In this document: one piece after another, positions 44,247-53,609 of the stretch
How positions within the stretch are numbered: position 1 is the first letter of the stretch
Layout: the number at the start of each line of letters is the position of its first letter
Source of the DNA: Ktedonospora formicarum
GTDB lineage: Bacteria; Chloroflexota; Ktedonobacteria; Ktedonobacterales; Ktedonobacteraceae
Reading direction: 5' to 3'
Length of the DNA: 64,000 bases
Assembly (NCBI RefSeq): GCF_016587355.1
Contig: NZ_BNJF01000003.1
Location: 620,001 to 684,000, forward strand
The notes under the pieces: model-generated
Told to the model about the DNA's origin: nothing
Seen by the model: the letters and a program-made list of their open reading frames with translations, nothing else
Database searches by the model: none
Made by a program: the position numbers and the translations under genes

Positions 44247-45038
44247 TCAGAAGGAGAAGCCGGGCATCAGCGTGGGATAGCAAGCGGCGAGCAAAGCGAA
44301 GAGTAGAAGGGCGGGGCCAACGGCGAGCGCGAGTCGCTGGCCCTGGTCCCATGTCTTTTCCAGAAAGATCAGCAGGGTCAGGAGCAGCATCCAGGGCAAA
44401 TTCATCAACCCCACTACAACCATGACCAGCATGAGAGGGCCACACGCCCCCATACAGTGCAAACCATGCCGAAAACCTCCCTTGATCACTGAACGACCCC
44501 GCGAGAGTTCTACCGGACAGCCGAGCGAAAAATCATGCTGAGGCTCTTGAAATAGAGTAGGATTGCAGTGGCGCAAGAAGCGTCCAGCCAGCGGCGCGAG
44601 CTGGTAGAGTCCAACCAGTACGAGCAGCGCCACACCCACTAGCACGCCCAGCGCAGGGGCACTGTGGGCGAGCATTTCGCCCAGTAGCGAGAGCAGGTAG
44701 ACGGGTAGGGCAGAGAGTGACCAAAGCAGCAAGTAGCCAAGGAGGAAGCCCCCCAGGCGCACGATAAGCGTAGCGAAGTTGTAGCCTCGCTCCGCGAGCG
44801 CCTCCAGTTGGACGGAGAGGACTGGTGAAAGCGCGGGCAACATCATCGCAGCCATCATTAACGACCAGTAGGGCAGGAAAGCGCTAAGCGACATTCCCAT
44901 TGGTCCACTCATCCGTCCTGTTGGCATACTCCAAATGTGAACCAATGTTGGTATCCAGGCGAGCATCATTAAGAAGTGGGTCAGCATCCAGGCCATTGAG
45001 TTCTTCGCGTTCTGCGGCAGTTTGAGGCCATTGACCAT
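44247..45038 (-). CDS. DUF2182 membrane protein
   Basis: The 263-residue protein has about seven membrane helices. Two conserved DUF2182 motifs are seen: WSLMMAAMMLPALSPVL (helix 2) and GLHCMGACGPLMLVMVVVGL (near 200), which contain Met, His and Cys suited to metal binding. The family (COG5486) is called predicted metal-binding and usually sits with DUF1326 proteins; no such gene is present here. The ATG at 45038 with AAAGGG upstream is preferred over an earlier ATG at 45053. It converges with the LLM gene, five bases apart. Confidence 0.88.
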   Translation of the reverse strand: MVNGLKLPQNAKNSMAWMLTHFLMMLAWIPTLVHIWSMPTGRMSGPMGMSLSAFLPYWSLMMAAMMLPALSPVLSVQLEALAERGYNFATLIVRLGGFLLGYLLLWSLSALPVYLLSLLGEMLAHSAPALGVLVGVALLVLVGLYQLAPLAGRFLRHCNPTLFQEPQHDFSLGCPVELSRGRSVIKGGFRHGLHCMGACGPLMLVMVVVGLMNLPWMLLLTLLIFLEKTWDQGQRLALAVGPALLLFALLAACYPTLMPGFSF

Positions 45039-45239
45039 ACATCGCCCTTTCATTATAGAATGACGCTTGTACCACAATTGTACCACATTGCAAGAGACGA
45101 CACACAACGATACAAGGTAAAGAAGATCAGGATTCCTGAAAAAAGCTCAAATTATATGCCAAAATCGTTGGAAGGGTGAGACTCAGGAGGGGGCAACGAG
45201 CCGGATGACCAGCGCCAACTCGCTGCATTTCCGTGGGTG

Positions 45240-46049
45240 TTACGGCTCGTTTTGGCAGCAATGTGAGGCAGTGGCCGTCGTCTCGGTACCAAGGTCATCG
45301 GAGCGTCCGGCGGCAAGCCGGGACCATTGGGAGATGGGGCGTCCGCTTAGACGGAAGCCGTTGGGTTCGCTGGCGTTTTCTCCCCATCGTTTCGGCCAAC
45401 CAGCGGGCGAGTTCTCCCAGACCTCCTGCCGACCATACACGGTCATATCTAACAGTCCGTACGATGGTGCCATCACTTCATTGCCACGACCGGTGGTCCA
45501 GTAGGTCTCGAAGACCCGGTCACCGTCTCGGAGATAGCTGACCAGGATGCCGAAGTGCCGATCTGCGATCAGCGGGTCCACTGAGTCCTGCGGCACCGAG
45601 TACCAGGGCATGGTCCAGCCCATGAAGTCGTGATAGCGCGAGCTCTCCTCGTAAGGTCCCTCACAGAAGGTCGCGTAGGTGACGTCGCGGGAATGCAGAT
45701 AGGACAGCTCGGTGATATGGGTGGTAGAGAAGGTGCAGCCCTCGCACTGGCCTTCGGCAGGTTGATCAAAGTGCCACATGTGAAAGTAGGCGATCAGAAG
45801 CCTTCTGCCCTCGAAGACCTCCAGCAGCGAGACCGGTCCGTGCGGGCCGATCAGCGTGGTGGAGGGGTCCACCTCTACCATCGGCAGGCGTCGGCGAGCT
45901 GCCGCGATAGCATCTCCTTCACGGGTGTGAGCCTTTTCCCGTACCAGCAGCGTGTTCAGTTCCGCCTGCCAGGTAGCCCGGTCGACCACTGCAGGCCGCG
46001 CAGAAGCGTCGAGGACTTTGGCGAAATCGTGCAGGTCTGGTGTATTCAT
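45240..46049 (-). CDS. DUF899 family thioredoxin-like protein
   Basis: The 269-residue protein shows the DUF899 pattern: WQAELNTLLVREKAHTREGD, LPMVEVD, LIAYFHMWH, GQCEGCTFSTTHI (CxxC at about residues 104-107) and MGWTMPWYSV, GRGNEV. The fold is thioredoxin-like. Its reaction is not established; proposed redox or lyase roles are not proven. The ATG at 46049 was chosen because it follows GGAGACACC and matches the family start (MNTPDLHDFAKV). An upstream extension to 46136 is unlike the family. Confidence 0.88.
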   Translation of the reverse strand: MNTPDLHDFAKVLDASARPAVVDRATWQAELNTLLVREKAHTREGDAIAAARRRLPMVEVDPSTTLIGPHGPVSLLEVFEGRRLLIAYFHMWHFDQPAEGQCEGCTFSTTHITELSYLHSRDVTYATFCEGPYEESSRYHDFMGWTMPWYSVPQDSVDPLIADRHFGILVSYLRDGDRVFETYWTTGRGNEVMAPSYGLLDMTVYGRQEVWENSPAGWPKRWGENASEPNGFRLSGRPISQWSRLAAGRSDDLGTETTATASHCCQNEP

Positions 46050-46315
46050 AGGTGTCTCCTTCTTTCCTTCTCCCTCTTGTATCAGGGATGATTCACAGGC
46101 AGGGAGCGGAGGACTTCTTACGATTTGTAAGTACAATCTATTCTACCGCAGCGACAGGAAAAAACTTCTCTTATCTTGCTCAAATCCTTGGTCCACTGCT
46201 GAAAGCCTGGCCCACTCATTCCGCACGCAGCCATAAACAATCACATGTGTTATACTCTTGTAGGCTGGCAAATGGTGGTTGTCAGAAACGTATCTAAGTG
46301 TCGTGAGGAGATCGA

Positions 46316-49114
46316 ATGTCCGAAGTTGTGAAGTGCAAGAAGCCAGAATCCAACCGTTTAGCGAGCTTACCACTACTGACATCCAAATTGCAGCCACCGC
46401 GCCTGGCATCAGGCCTCATTGAGCGCAAGCGCTTACTCATCAGTATTGATAGGGCGCTTGAGAGTCGTCTGACTCTGATCTCAGCTCCGGCAGGCTCAGG
46501 GAAGACAACCCTTGTGCGGCAGTGGATGGAGGGTCAGCGTGCACAAGGACAATTGTCACCAATAGCCTGGGTTACGCTCGATATTGATGATAATGATCCG
46601 CTCCACTTCTGGCGCTATGTAGCCCATGCCTGCCTTGGACTACCATCACAACCTGGGCGCGATGCGTTATCACAGCTTGATGCTATGTCTTCCCCCTTCA
46701 AACCGCTTCCGTTGGAAGGCCTTATAACCACCCTTCTCAACGAGCTAAGTCAAATATCTGAGCCAGGGTTGCTTGTGCTGGATGACTATCACATCATCGA
46801 TACACCCCAGATCCATGAGTCACTCAATTTCTTTATCGAACACCTTCCACCTGATCTGCATCTTATCTTGATAACGCGTGCAGATCCACCATTCGCGCTG
46901 GCTCGCTTTCGTGTTAGAGGAGAACTCATCGAGCTTTACAGTGCCGATCTGAGATTTACACAAGAAGAGGCTCAGGCCTTTCTGAGCCTGGGAGCAATCA
47001 ATGTTCCCTCGCCAGAGATGATTCAACAGCTCTACAACCGCCTGGAAGGATGGCCCGCTGGTCTGAGACTTCTCTCCCTCGCCCTACAACGTTGTCGAGA
47101 TCAGCGTGAGATTGCATCGGTTGTCTCTTCCTTTACTGGAAGCCAGAGCGCGCTTCAGGAATACTTTGTCTCCGAGATTTTGAGTGTACAACCGGAGCCA
47201 CTTCAAGACTTCCTCTTGCGCACAAGCGTTCTCGCGCGCCTGACTGGTCCTCTCTGTGATGCTCTAGTGGAACGGGTAGAGAGTGACCGGGTGCTGACAA
47301 CTCTAGCTCATGCAAACCTCTTTCTAGAACCACTTGCCGATGGAGAAGGCTGGTATCGCTATCACGCACTCTTCGCCGAGGCCATGCAGGCCGAGGCACG
47401 TAAGCGTCTAGGCAATGAGACGCTGCGAGCGCTCGCGCTAAAGGCGAGTGAATGGTACGAAGCGCGCGAGTTATTGTCAGAGGCCATTGAGGCGGCATTC
47501 CAGGCGCAGGACATGCAACGAGTGATTGGCTTGCTTGAACGCCTGACTCAACATCAAACGCTAGGGACAGAACTTATACCGACGCGAGGTACACTAGGGC
47601 CCCAGGCGCTGCGGCGCTGGCTCGAACGCTTGCCTGAACCGCTGCTTCATCAACATCCTGCCCTCTGCCTGCGCTACGCCACCACATTGTTGAATATCAT
47701 AGTCACTGCTCAAACATCCGTCACGGCGACAATCTTCGAGCATATTCATACCCTGCTTGATATCGCCGAAGAAGGTTGGAGGCGCGACCAGGACACAGAG
47801 GGGTTGGGCTCAGTCTTCGCCTTTCGCGCCCTGCTGGCACGGCAACGGGGGGATCTTGAGCGTGGTATGGACTGGGCCAGGCAGGCTCTTGCCTACTTGC
47901 CTGAAGAGGATATGGCATGGCGCCATATGTGTCATATTGTCGTGGGAATAGGCGCAATCTTCCTGGGGAATCTTCATGACGCGTTACAAGCTATTGAACG
48001 CAATCGCGAGTATTGCAGAGCCTTCAATCTGCCGCCTATCATGCGCGCCAATACCGTCCTCCTCAGTGGCGTGTTGACCGACATGGGAGCACTCCACCGC
48101 GCCTCCGAACACTTACAATATATTCTGCATGAGGCGCGAGAGCAACAAGATCTGGATGACATTGGCGATGCCCTGGTTGGTCTCGCGGGCCTCTCTTACG
48201 AGTGGAACACTTTGGAGGAAGCAGAGAAACAGGCCCGCGAGGCGCTGGACATCGGTCGCACGCTCCAAAATATGGAATTCCAGGTACAGAGCGTGCTAGT
48301 GTTGGCACAGATCGAGCAGATCAGAGGAGATACCCGGAGCGCTCTAGAATGGCTTGAGACACCCAACCTCCAGGCACAACCATCGTACCCTCTCTTCACC
48401 CAGCTTGAACGCAGTATTCAAACCACTCAGGCCAGCATACATCTTGCTTCGGGAAACTTATCAGCCGTGCAACGCTGGCTGGATGAACGCGCCCAGGTCC
48501 GAATAAAGCTTCCATGCCTACAACGGGATCGCGAAGAACTCCTTGTTGCGCGCTGGTTCCTGGCACAGGAACCAAACGGCGAGGCCCTACAGCATCTCAA
48601 AGGTCTGGAAGAGGCCGCACGCGAGGGTGGGCGTATGCGCCATGCTCTTGAGGCACGCCTGCTGAGCGCTCTGGCATACGCAGCCGAGAAACGGGTGCAG
48701 GAGGCTCGCCACGCGCTTCTGGAGGTGCTCGCACGCGCCCACATAGAGGGTTATACGCGACTCTTCCTTGATGAAGGTGAGGTAATGGCAACACTCCTGC
48801 GCTCAGTTCTGCCGCACTTGCACGCGAAGGCCCAGGTGAGCTATGTCCAGGGGCTCCTGGCAGTCTTCGAGCGGGAGCAAACCGGGTCCGCACCACTGAC
48901 CATACCGGCATCCCCACTCCTTGAACCACTCTCGCCACAGGAGCTACGCGTGCTGCGCCTGCTCGTCGCAGGTCATACAAATCCCGAGATAGCGCGTGAG
49001 CTGGTCGTCTCTGTCAACACTGTCAAGGCGCAGGTCCAAAGCATTTACCGCAAACTTGATGTGAATAATCGCGTCGAAGCCAGCAAGGTTGCTAGCCTGC
49101 TCAATCTGCTATAA
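46316..49114 (+). CDS. MalT-like LuxR family ATP-dependent regulator
   Basis: The 932-residue protein has a STAND ATPase (Walker A SAPAGSGKTTLVRQW at about 57-70, Walker B LLVLDDYHIID). A winged-helix/arm region follows, then a long TPR-like sensor domain (about 390-830) and a C-terminal LuxR helix-turn-helix in the last 65 residues (SPQELRVLRLLVAGHTNPEI, VSVNTVKAQVQSIYRKL). This matches the MalT/LAL class, which binds ATP and an inducer, oligomerises and activates promoters. The inducer is unknown. The adjacent FAD monooxygenase gene is the natural candidate target. Confidence 0.95.
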   Translation: MSEVVKCKKPESNRLASLPLLTSKLQPPRLASGLIERKRLLISIDRALESRLTLISAPAGSGKTTLVRQWMEGQRAQGQLSPIAWVTLDIDDNDPLHFWRYVAHACLGLPSQPGRDALSQLDAMSSPFKPLPLEGLITTLLNELSQISEPGLLVLDDYHIIDTPQIHESLNFFIEHLPPDLHLILITRADPPFALARFRVRGELIELYSADLRFTQEEAQAFLSLGAINVPSPEMIQQLYNRLEGWPAGLRLLSLALQRCRDQREIASVVSSFTGSQSALQEYFVSEILSVQPEPLQDFLLRTSVLARLTGPLCDALVERVESDRVLTTLAHANLFLEPLADGEGWYRYHALFAEAMQAEARKRLGNETLRALALKASEWYEARELLSEAIEAAFQAQDMQRVIGLLERLTQHQTLGTELIPTRGTLGPQALRRWLERLPEPLLHQHPALCLRYATTLLNIIVTAQTSVTATIFEHIHTLLDIAEEGWRRDQDTEGLGSVFAFRALLARQRGDLERGMDWARQALAYLPEEDMAWRHMCHIVVGIGAIFLGNLHDALQAIERNREYCRAFNLPPIMRANTVLLSGVLTDMGALHRASEHLQYILHEAREQQDLDDIGDALVGLAGLSYEWNTLEEAEKQAREALDIGRTLQNMEFQVQSVLVLAQIEQIRGDTRSALEWLETPNLQAQPSYPLFTQLERSIQTTQASIHLASGNLSAVQRWLDERAQVRIKLPCLQRDREELLVARWFLAQEPNGEALQHLKGLEEAAREGGRMRHALEARLLSALAYAAEKRVQEARHALLEVLARAHIEGYTRLFLDEGEVMATLLRSVLPHLHAKAQVSYVQGLLAVFEREQTGSAPLTIPASPLLEPLSPQELRVLRLLVAGHTNPEIARELVVSVNTVKAQVQSIYRKLDVNNRVEASKVASLLNLL

Positions 49115-49123
49115 ATTAAGTAG

Positions 49124-49164
49124 TCACCCACCATAATCACCCGCTCTATTATCCAGGTGGGTGA
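49124..49164. terminator. Hairpin after the LuxR-type regulator
   Basis: TCACCCACC (49124-49132) and GGTGGGTGA (49156-49164) form a nine-base stem with a 23-base loop just after the stop codon. There is only a weak T-rich tail. Confidence 0.5.
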
Positions 49165-49257
49165 TGTTTACCCCCTCCCCTCCGCTCTATACTTGCATCA
49201 ACAGCAGCGCGAAGAAGAGCGCTCTCAGACTTTACAAGCAGTGCGGAGGGTTTTCAT

Positions 49258-50880
49258 ATGTCACAGGAAAATGTTCCGGTGCTCATCGTTGGCGGTGGCA
49301 TCGTTGGTTTATCAGCATCTCTCTTTCTTCAACATCACGGCATTGGCTCGCTCCTGGTTGAGCGGCATGCGGGAACCTCGATCCATCCCCGCTCGCGTGG
49401 CGTCAATATTCGGACAATGGAACTCTATCGCGAGATAGGGCTGGAGGCTGAAGTACAGAGAGCGGGTGCCCTGCTTAATCCCGCTATGGGCATCCTAAAA
49501 GGAAGTACGCTGACAGAGGCGCTTAAAGACTTTGGACCTGAACAACGCGAGGCCATGCGTGCCGCTATGCTAAAAGGTAGTGGAGGTGGAGCGCCCCTCC
49601 CTGATATCAGCCCAGTAACCGCCTCACGGAGCACACAAGATCTGCTGGAACCAGAACTGCTTGCAGCCGCGCGCCAGCGTGGAGGCGACCTACGCTTCTC
49701 TACAGAGCTTGTCTCCTTCGAGCAGGATAAAGATGGAGTGACCGCGATCATCCGCGACCGGGTGAGCGGTAAGGAGAGCCAGGTACGTGCTACGTATATG
49801 CTCGCCGCCGATGGAGCCAATAGCCCCGTTCGCAGCAAAATGGGCATTGCTACAACCGGAAAAGGCGTGCTTGGGCATCTGCTCAACGTGCTTTTCGAAG
49901 CTGACTTAACCGACTTTATACGTGGGCGAGAGTTCAGCATGTGCCTGATAGATCATCCAGAGATGCGAGGGCTGCTGACCTCAATCAACAATACGGATCG
50001 CTGGGTCTGCCATATCGTTTATCATGTGGAGAAGGGAGAGACACCAGCGGATTACCCGCCGGAACGCTGCCGGGACCTGCTACATTCGGCACTGGGAATG
50101 CCCAACCTGGACATCAACATCAAGAGCGTATTACCCTGGGATTGCGCCGTACGCATCACCGATGGCTTTCAGCATGGACGCGTCTTCTTCGCTGGAGACG
50201 CCGCGCACCAGATGCCCCCCTGGGGTGGTCAAGGCGCGAATAGCGGCATCGCAGATGTGCATAACCTAGCCTGGAAGCTTGCAGCAGTCCTCAAAGGTCA
50301 GTCCGACCCCTCACTGCTGAATACCTACGATATCGAGCGCCGCCCCGTTGGTACGCTTGCAGCTGAGGAATCTGCTGAAGCGGCGGGAGAGGATGGCCTG
50401 TTCACGATGAGCAGCGTCTCTGGTGAGCTCTTCAAACGACGCTTTGGGCGTATTATGGGCTTTGGCTATCAGTATGACTCGCGAGCCATAATATCCGAGG
50501 AGCGAGAACTACCCGAACAAAACATTCTAAGTATCGACGGTCGGCCCGGCACCCACGTCCCGCATGTTTGGGGTGAGCACGAGGGCCAGCGCGTCTCCTC
50601 GCTCGATCTGCTCGGACGCGGCTTTGTCTTGCTGGCTGGAGCAGAGGGCGCGTCATGGTGTGAGGCCGCACGCGCCCTTGGTCTCGCAGCTTACCGTATC
50701 GCACCAGATGGGGACCTTGTAGTCGCAGACACTGATTGGCAGCAGGACGCTGACATCAGCGCAACCGGAGCGCTCCTGGTTAGACCCGACGGCTTTGTTG
50801 CCTGGCGCTCAATTGAACTCATCGCCGAACCACAGCCTGCTTTGGCAAGCGTTATGGCGCGCTTGCTCTGCAAGGAATAA
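49258..50880 (+). CDS. FAD-dependent monooxygenase
   Basis: The 540-residue protein has the FAD-binding GxGxxG variant VLIVGGGIVGLSASLFLQHH with the acidic/LVERH end, the DG motif MLAADGANSPVRSKM and the GD motif VFFAGDAAHQMPPWGGQGAN. A C-terminal thioredoxin-like extension (about 430-540) matches phenol/aromatic polyketide hydroxylases. It hydroxylates an aromatic or polyketide substrate with NAD(P)H and O2; the exact substrate is unknown. Located 140 bases after the MalT-like regulator and followed by a strong terminator, so it is a single-gene unit. Confidence 0.92.
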   Translation: MSQENVPVLIVGGGIVGLSASLFLQHHGIGSLLVERHAGTSIHPRSRGVNIRTMELYREIGLEAEVQRAGALLNPAMGILKGSTLTEALKDFGPEQREAMRAAMLKGSGGGAPLPDISPVTASRSTQDLLEPELLAAARQRGGDLRFSTELVSFEQDKDGVTAIIRDRVSGKESQVRATYMLAADGANSPVRSKMGIATTGKGVLGHLLNVLFEADLTDFIRGREFSMCLIDHPEMRGLLTSINNTDRWVCHIVYHVEKGETPADYPPERCRDLLHSALGMPNLDINIKSVLPWDCAVRITDGFQHGRVFFAGDAAHQMPPWGGQGANSGIADVHNLAWKLAAVLKGQSDPSLLNTYDIERRPVGTLAAEESAEAAGEDGLFTMSSVSGELFKRRFGRIMGFGYQYDSRAIISEERELPEQNILSIDGRPGTHVPHVWGEHEGQRVSSLDLLGRGFVLLAGAEGASWCEAARALGLAAYRIAPDGDLVVADTDWQQDADISATGALLVRPDGFVAWRSIELIAEPQPALASVMARLLCKE

Positions 50881-50883
50881 AAC

Positions 50884-50918
50884 GTAGGGCACGAAGCTGT
50901 CTCGTGCCCTACATTTTT
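50884..50918 (+). terminator. Intrinsic terminator after the monooxygenase
   Basis: GTAGGGCACGA and TCGTGCCCTAC form a perfect 11-base stem with a seven-base loop, followed by ATTTTT. Confidence 0.85.
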
Positions 50919-50995
50919 CGTCTGAGCCTCTTTTGCGTCTAAAATCTATATGACATTAAAACAGAACACCCTCTATTAAAAAGGATTTATATGCT

Positions 50996-52063
50996 ATGAA
51001 CACAATAACTAGCGAGAGCATACAAGCAAGTAAGCCCCGGCGGAAACGCCATCTATTGCCACTCTTTGTTCTCCTTCTTCTTACGCCAGCGATCTCCGAG
51101 CTACTACTAGGCGATATGGAGCTTAATTCCTCGATTCTATTCCTCTTCTTGCTCAATGTCTCATACTATGGGACGGGCGCGATCATTATTCGCGAAATCG
51201 TGCGTCGGCGAGGTCTGCACTGGGGATGGATACCCATACTGGCCTTCGCCTATGGCTTGATTGAGGAAGGGTTGGTCCTGCACTCATTGTTTAACCCCAA
51301 CTTCCCCGGTATCAGTGCTATGGGTTACTTTGGGCACGCGTTGGGGGTAAGCTGGGTCTGGTCCCCCTATGTCCTGGGACTGCATACCGTGTGGAGCATC
51401 TCAGTGCCGATCCTGGTGACCGAGCTCATCTTCCCGCGCGTACGGCAGGAGAGCTGGATTGGCAACATCGGCCTCTCCATTATCGGCATCATTTTCGTGC
51501 TAGGTATGGCCTTCCTGACCTATGTATATGCCAACTTCGTCACGCCGAATTTCAAGCCTGATACATTCTGGCTGGTTGTGACCGGACTCCTGGCGCTCAT
51601 TATCATCTCACTAGCTCTCTTCCTACCTGTGAAACATGACGAAACTGAGAACAGCGAGCCAACTCAGAAGAACGCGCCTAATTCCTGGCTGGTTGGTCTC
51701 TTTGGCCTCGTTGTGGGAGCTGCCTTCCTCTTCTTCCATCGGTCCTTTGAACTGCTCCCCTCACTACCAGCGGTAGTTGCAGCTCTGATTTACCTGATGC
51801 TGGCTGCGCTCGCCATCCTGTTTATCACACGCTGGTCCGCACCGGGACGGGGCTGGAATGATAGACACCGGGTCGCGCTGGCCTTCGCTGCGCTGCTGAA
51901 CTACTGCGCCATTGGTTTCGGAGTGAGTAAATCAGACATTCTCAATCAGAGCTTTCACGGGGTCATTGTTGTCATCACAATTATTTTGATGATCCTGCTG
52001 ACCCTGCGCGTGCGCGCTCGAAACCAATCCGAACCACAAACCGAAACTCAAGTCCAACCCTAA
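50996..52063 (+). CDS. Hypothetical polytopic membrane protein
   Basis: The 355-residue protein has about ten membrane helices and short charged termini. Helix 3 ends in FAYGLIEEGLVLHSLFNP, an acidic pair within the membrane, followed later by LGLHTVWSISVPI with a His. Paired Glu and a downstream His recall CPBP-type intramembrane proteases, but spacing differs and the assignment is weak. The tail QSEPQTETQVQP is hydrophilic. No ribosome site is strong; AAAGGAT lies upstream. Not a recognised transporter family. Confidence 0.7.
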   Translation: MNTITSESIQASKPRRKRHLLPLFVLLLLTPAISELLLGDMELNSSILFLFLLNVSYYGTGAIIIREIVRRRGLHWGWIPILAFAYGLIEEGLVLHSLFNPNFPGISAMGYFGHALGVSWVWSPYVLGLHTVWSISVPILVTELIFPRVRQESWIGNIGLSIIGIIFVLGMAFLTYVYANFVTPNFKPDTFWLVVTGLLALIIISLALFLPVKHDETENSEPTQKNAPNSWLVGLFGLVVGAAFLFFHRSFELLPSLPAVVAALIYLMLAALAILFITRWSAPGRGWNDRHRVALAFAALLNYCAIGFGVSKSDILNQSFHGVIVVITIILMILLTLRVRARNQSEPQTETQVQP

Positions 52064-52071
52064 ACCATAAA

Positions 52072-52098
52072 TAGGCGCTGGCTGATGCTCAGCGCCTA
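52072..52098 (+). terminator. Hairpin after the membrane protein gene
   Basis: TAGGCGCTG and CAGCGCCTA form a nine-base stem with a nine-base loop, nine bases after the stop codon. No T-run. Confidence 0.5.
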
Positions 52099-52140
52099 CC
52101 TCCCCTATTGGAATCACACCTCACTGCCATCCTCTAAGGT

Positions 52141-52186
52141 CTTATTCGAACACCAACCCTCATACGAGGGTTGATGTTCGTTGTAG
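52141..52186 (+). repeat. Palindromic dispersed element, copy 1
   Basis: The element opens CTTATTCGAACACC and contains an inner stem CCCTC-atac-GAGGG and a right arm ending TGTTCGTTGTAG. Its flank AGGT at 52137 is shared with the other copies. The first 34 bases (from AGGT) match copy 2 at 32 positions. It lies between convergent genes. Confidence 0.7.
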
Positions 52187-52254
52187 CACACGCGCTCAGG
52201 TTTCCGGAGAAGGAGTAACTGATAATGTGCGCAAATTGCCACAAACTTGCGAGA

Positions 52255-53127
52255 TTAGACGTGGGTCAACTTCTCGGGATTGGCAACGATACGAATCGTC
52301 TGGATACGCCCAGCCACCACTTCGATAGTCAGCACAGCAAAGGCATCACTACCAGCGCGGATAATCAACGCGGGTTGACCGTTGGCTTCCGCCAAATCCA
52401 CCCGCGCGCCTTCTGGCAAAGTGCCTCTGAATGTGCTGGTCTTCCTGATAAAGAGACTTGCGACCGCCTGACTGCCCAAAACAGGTCGTGTCGGAGAACC
52501 TTTCACTTTGCCACCGCTATCGCTCCAGAAAGTCACATCCAGCGCAAGTAAATCGATCAAGGCATTCATCTCGCCCGCGTCAATGGCCTGTAAAAAGCTG
52601 GTGAGTAACTGACGCTGAAGTTCAGGCGACGCCGAGAAGCGTGGACGGTGATCGACTAGATGTTTCTTTGCCCGGCTCAAAGACTGGCGACAGGCGGCCT
52701 CGCTTTTGTCCAGTATGGCCGCGATTTCGGCATAATCGTATTCAAAGACCTCACGCAGCAGAAAGACGGCCCGCTCAAGCGGCTGTAGCTGCTCCAGGAT
52801 TACCAGGAAGGCTAGCGAGATCGACTCATATTCGTCCACTCGCTTCTCAACTCCAACCAACTCTGGCGCATCTGTGGTGACGATCGGCTCCGGCAACCAT
52901 GGCCCCAGATATTGCTCCCGCGTGCGCCGCGCCAATTGCAACTGATCCACGCACAGGCGGCTGATGATTGTGGTCAGGTACGCTTTCAACGAGAGAATCG
53001 TCCCCGGCGTGGCCTGATATCGTAGATAAGTTTCCTGCACCATGTCCTCCGCATCCATCGTGCTTCCAAGCATGCGATAGGCAATGGCAAAAAGGTACGA
53101 CCGGTATGTTTCAAAAGTTTCATTCAT
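52255..53127 (-). CDS. ECF41-type (SigJ-like) sigma factor with SnoaL-like C-terminus
   Basis: The 290-residue protein has sigma region 2 (YLFAIAYRMLGSTMDAEDMV, YLTTIISRLCVDQLQ) and region 4 (LQPLERAVFLLREVFEYDYA, CRQSLSRAKKHL). A C-terminal extension of about 110 residues has the SnoaL-like fold pattern and the motif WSDSGGKVKG. ECF41 sigma factors have such an extension, with a conserved DGGGK motif, instead of a classic anti-sigma. They usually control a neighbouring oxidoreductase or carboxymuconolactone decarboxylase gene. Here the neighbour, 20 bases upstream on the same strand, is a deazaflavin-type reductase. Confidence 0.92.
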   Translation of the reverse strand: MNETFETYRSYLFAIAYRMLGSTMDAEDMVQETYLRYQATPGTILSLKAYLTTIISRLCVDQLQLARRTREQYLGPWLPEPIVTTDAPELVGVEKRVDEYESISLAFLVILEQLQPLERAVFLLREVFEYDYAEIAAILDKSEAACRQSLSRAKKHLVDHRPRFSASPELQRQLLTSFLQAIDAGEMNALIDLLALDVTFWSDSGGKVKGSPTRPVLGSQAVASLFIRKTSTFRGTLPEGARVDLAEANGQPALIIRAGSDAFAVLTIEVVAGRIQTIRIVANPEKLTHV

Positions 53128-53147
53128 GTTTCATCTCTGTTAGCGTA

Positions 53148-53609
53148 TCACTTCACCTGGGACTGGCTGGATGCCTCCTTAGGTGAAGCCGTATCCTCTC
53201 CGCCAGCCGGGGCGTGTCGGAATTGGATATACTGCTTGATTCCGAGCATCGGCAGCAGTATCCGCTCAGCAAGATTGAAGGCTGGAAGGGCCACCTTCGG
53301 ACTTATAATCTGTGGATCAATCAACCGATATTCAACGCCTTCCCACTGTATTACACATCCGTTCGTAGCCAGCGCGTTACGATACCAGTCAGTCTTTTCG
53401 CCAAAGGTTAGCGGGACCACAAAACCATTGGCTGTCGGTCGTCCGCTTACTGGTGTGGCAAAGACCCGCCCAGAACGTCGCCCGGTATGTTTGAGGACCG
53501 CGAACCGCATCACACGCCTGACGAGAGGATGAGCCAGGACATAGGAATTCCACGGCGGTCGCCTACGGGGTAAGCCTTTTCTGCTCACTTGAACATTACT
53601 TTCTGACAT
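53148..53609 (-). CDS. Nitroreductase family deazaflavin-dependent oxidoreductase
   Basis: The 153-residue protein has the Ddn-like split-barrel pattern: LKHTGRRSGRVFATPVSGRP and GFVVPLTFGEKTDWYRNAL, then GVEYRLIDPQII. Members bind coenzyme F420 and reduce quinones or nitro compounds. The 20-base gap to the ECF41 sigma gene suggests one operon with this gene first. Copy 2 of the dispersed palindrome lies just upstream of its start. The C-terminal tail is serine-rich and likely disordered. Confidence 0.88.
   Translation of the reverse strand: MSESNVQVSRKGLPRRRPPWNSYVLAHPLVRRVMRFAVLKHTGRRSGRVFATPVSGRPTANGFVVPLTFGEKTDWYRNALATNGCVIQWEGVEYRLIDPQIISPKVALPAFNLAERILLPMLGIKQYIQFRHAPAGGEDTASPKEASSQSQVK

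Noticed and set aside
47133..48980. Several minus-strand frames inside the MalT-like gene
   Set aside because: They are Arg- and Pro-rich antisense shadows of a clear 932-residue coding region.
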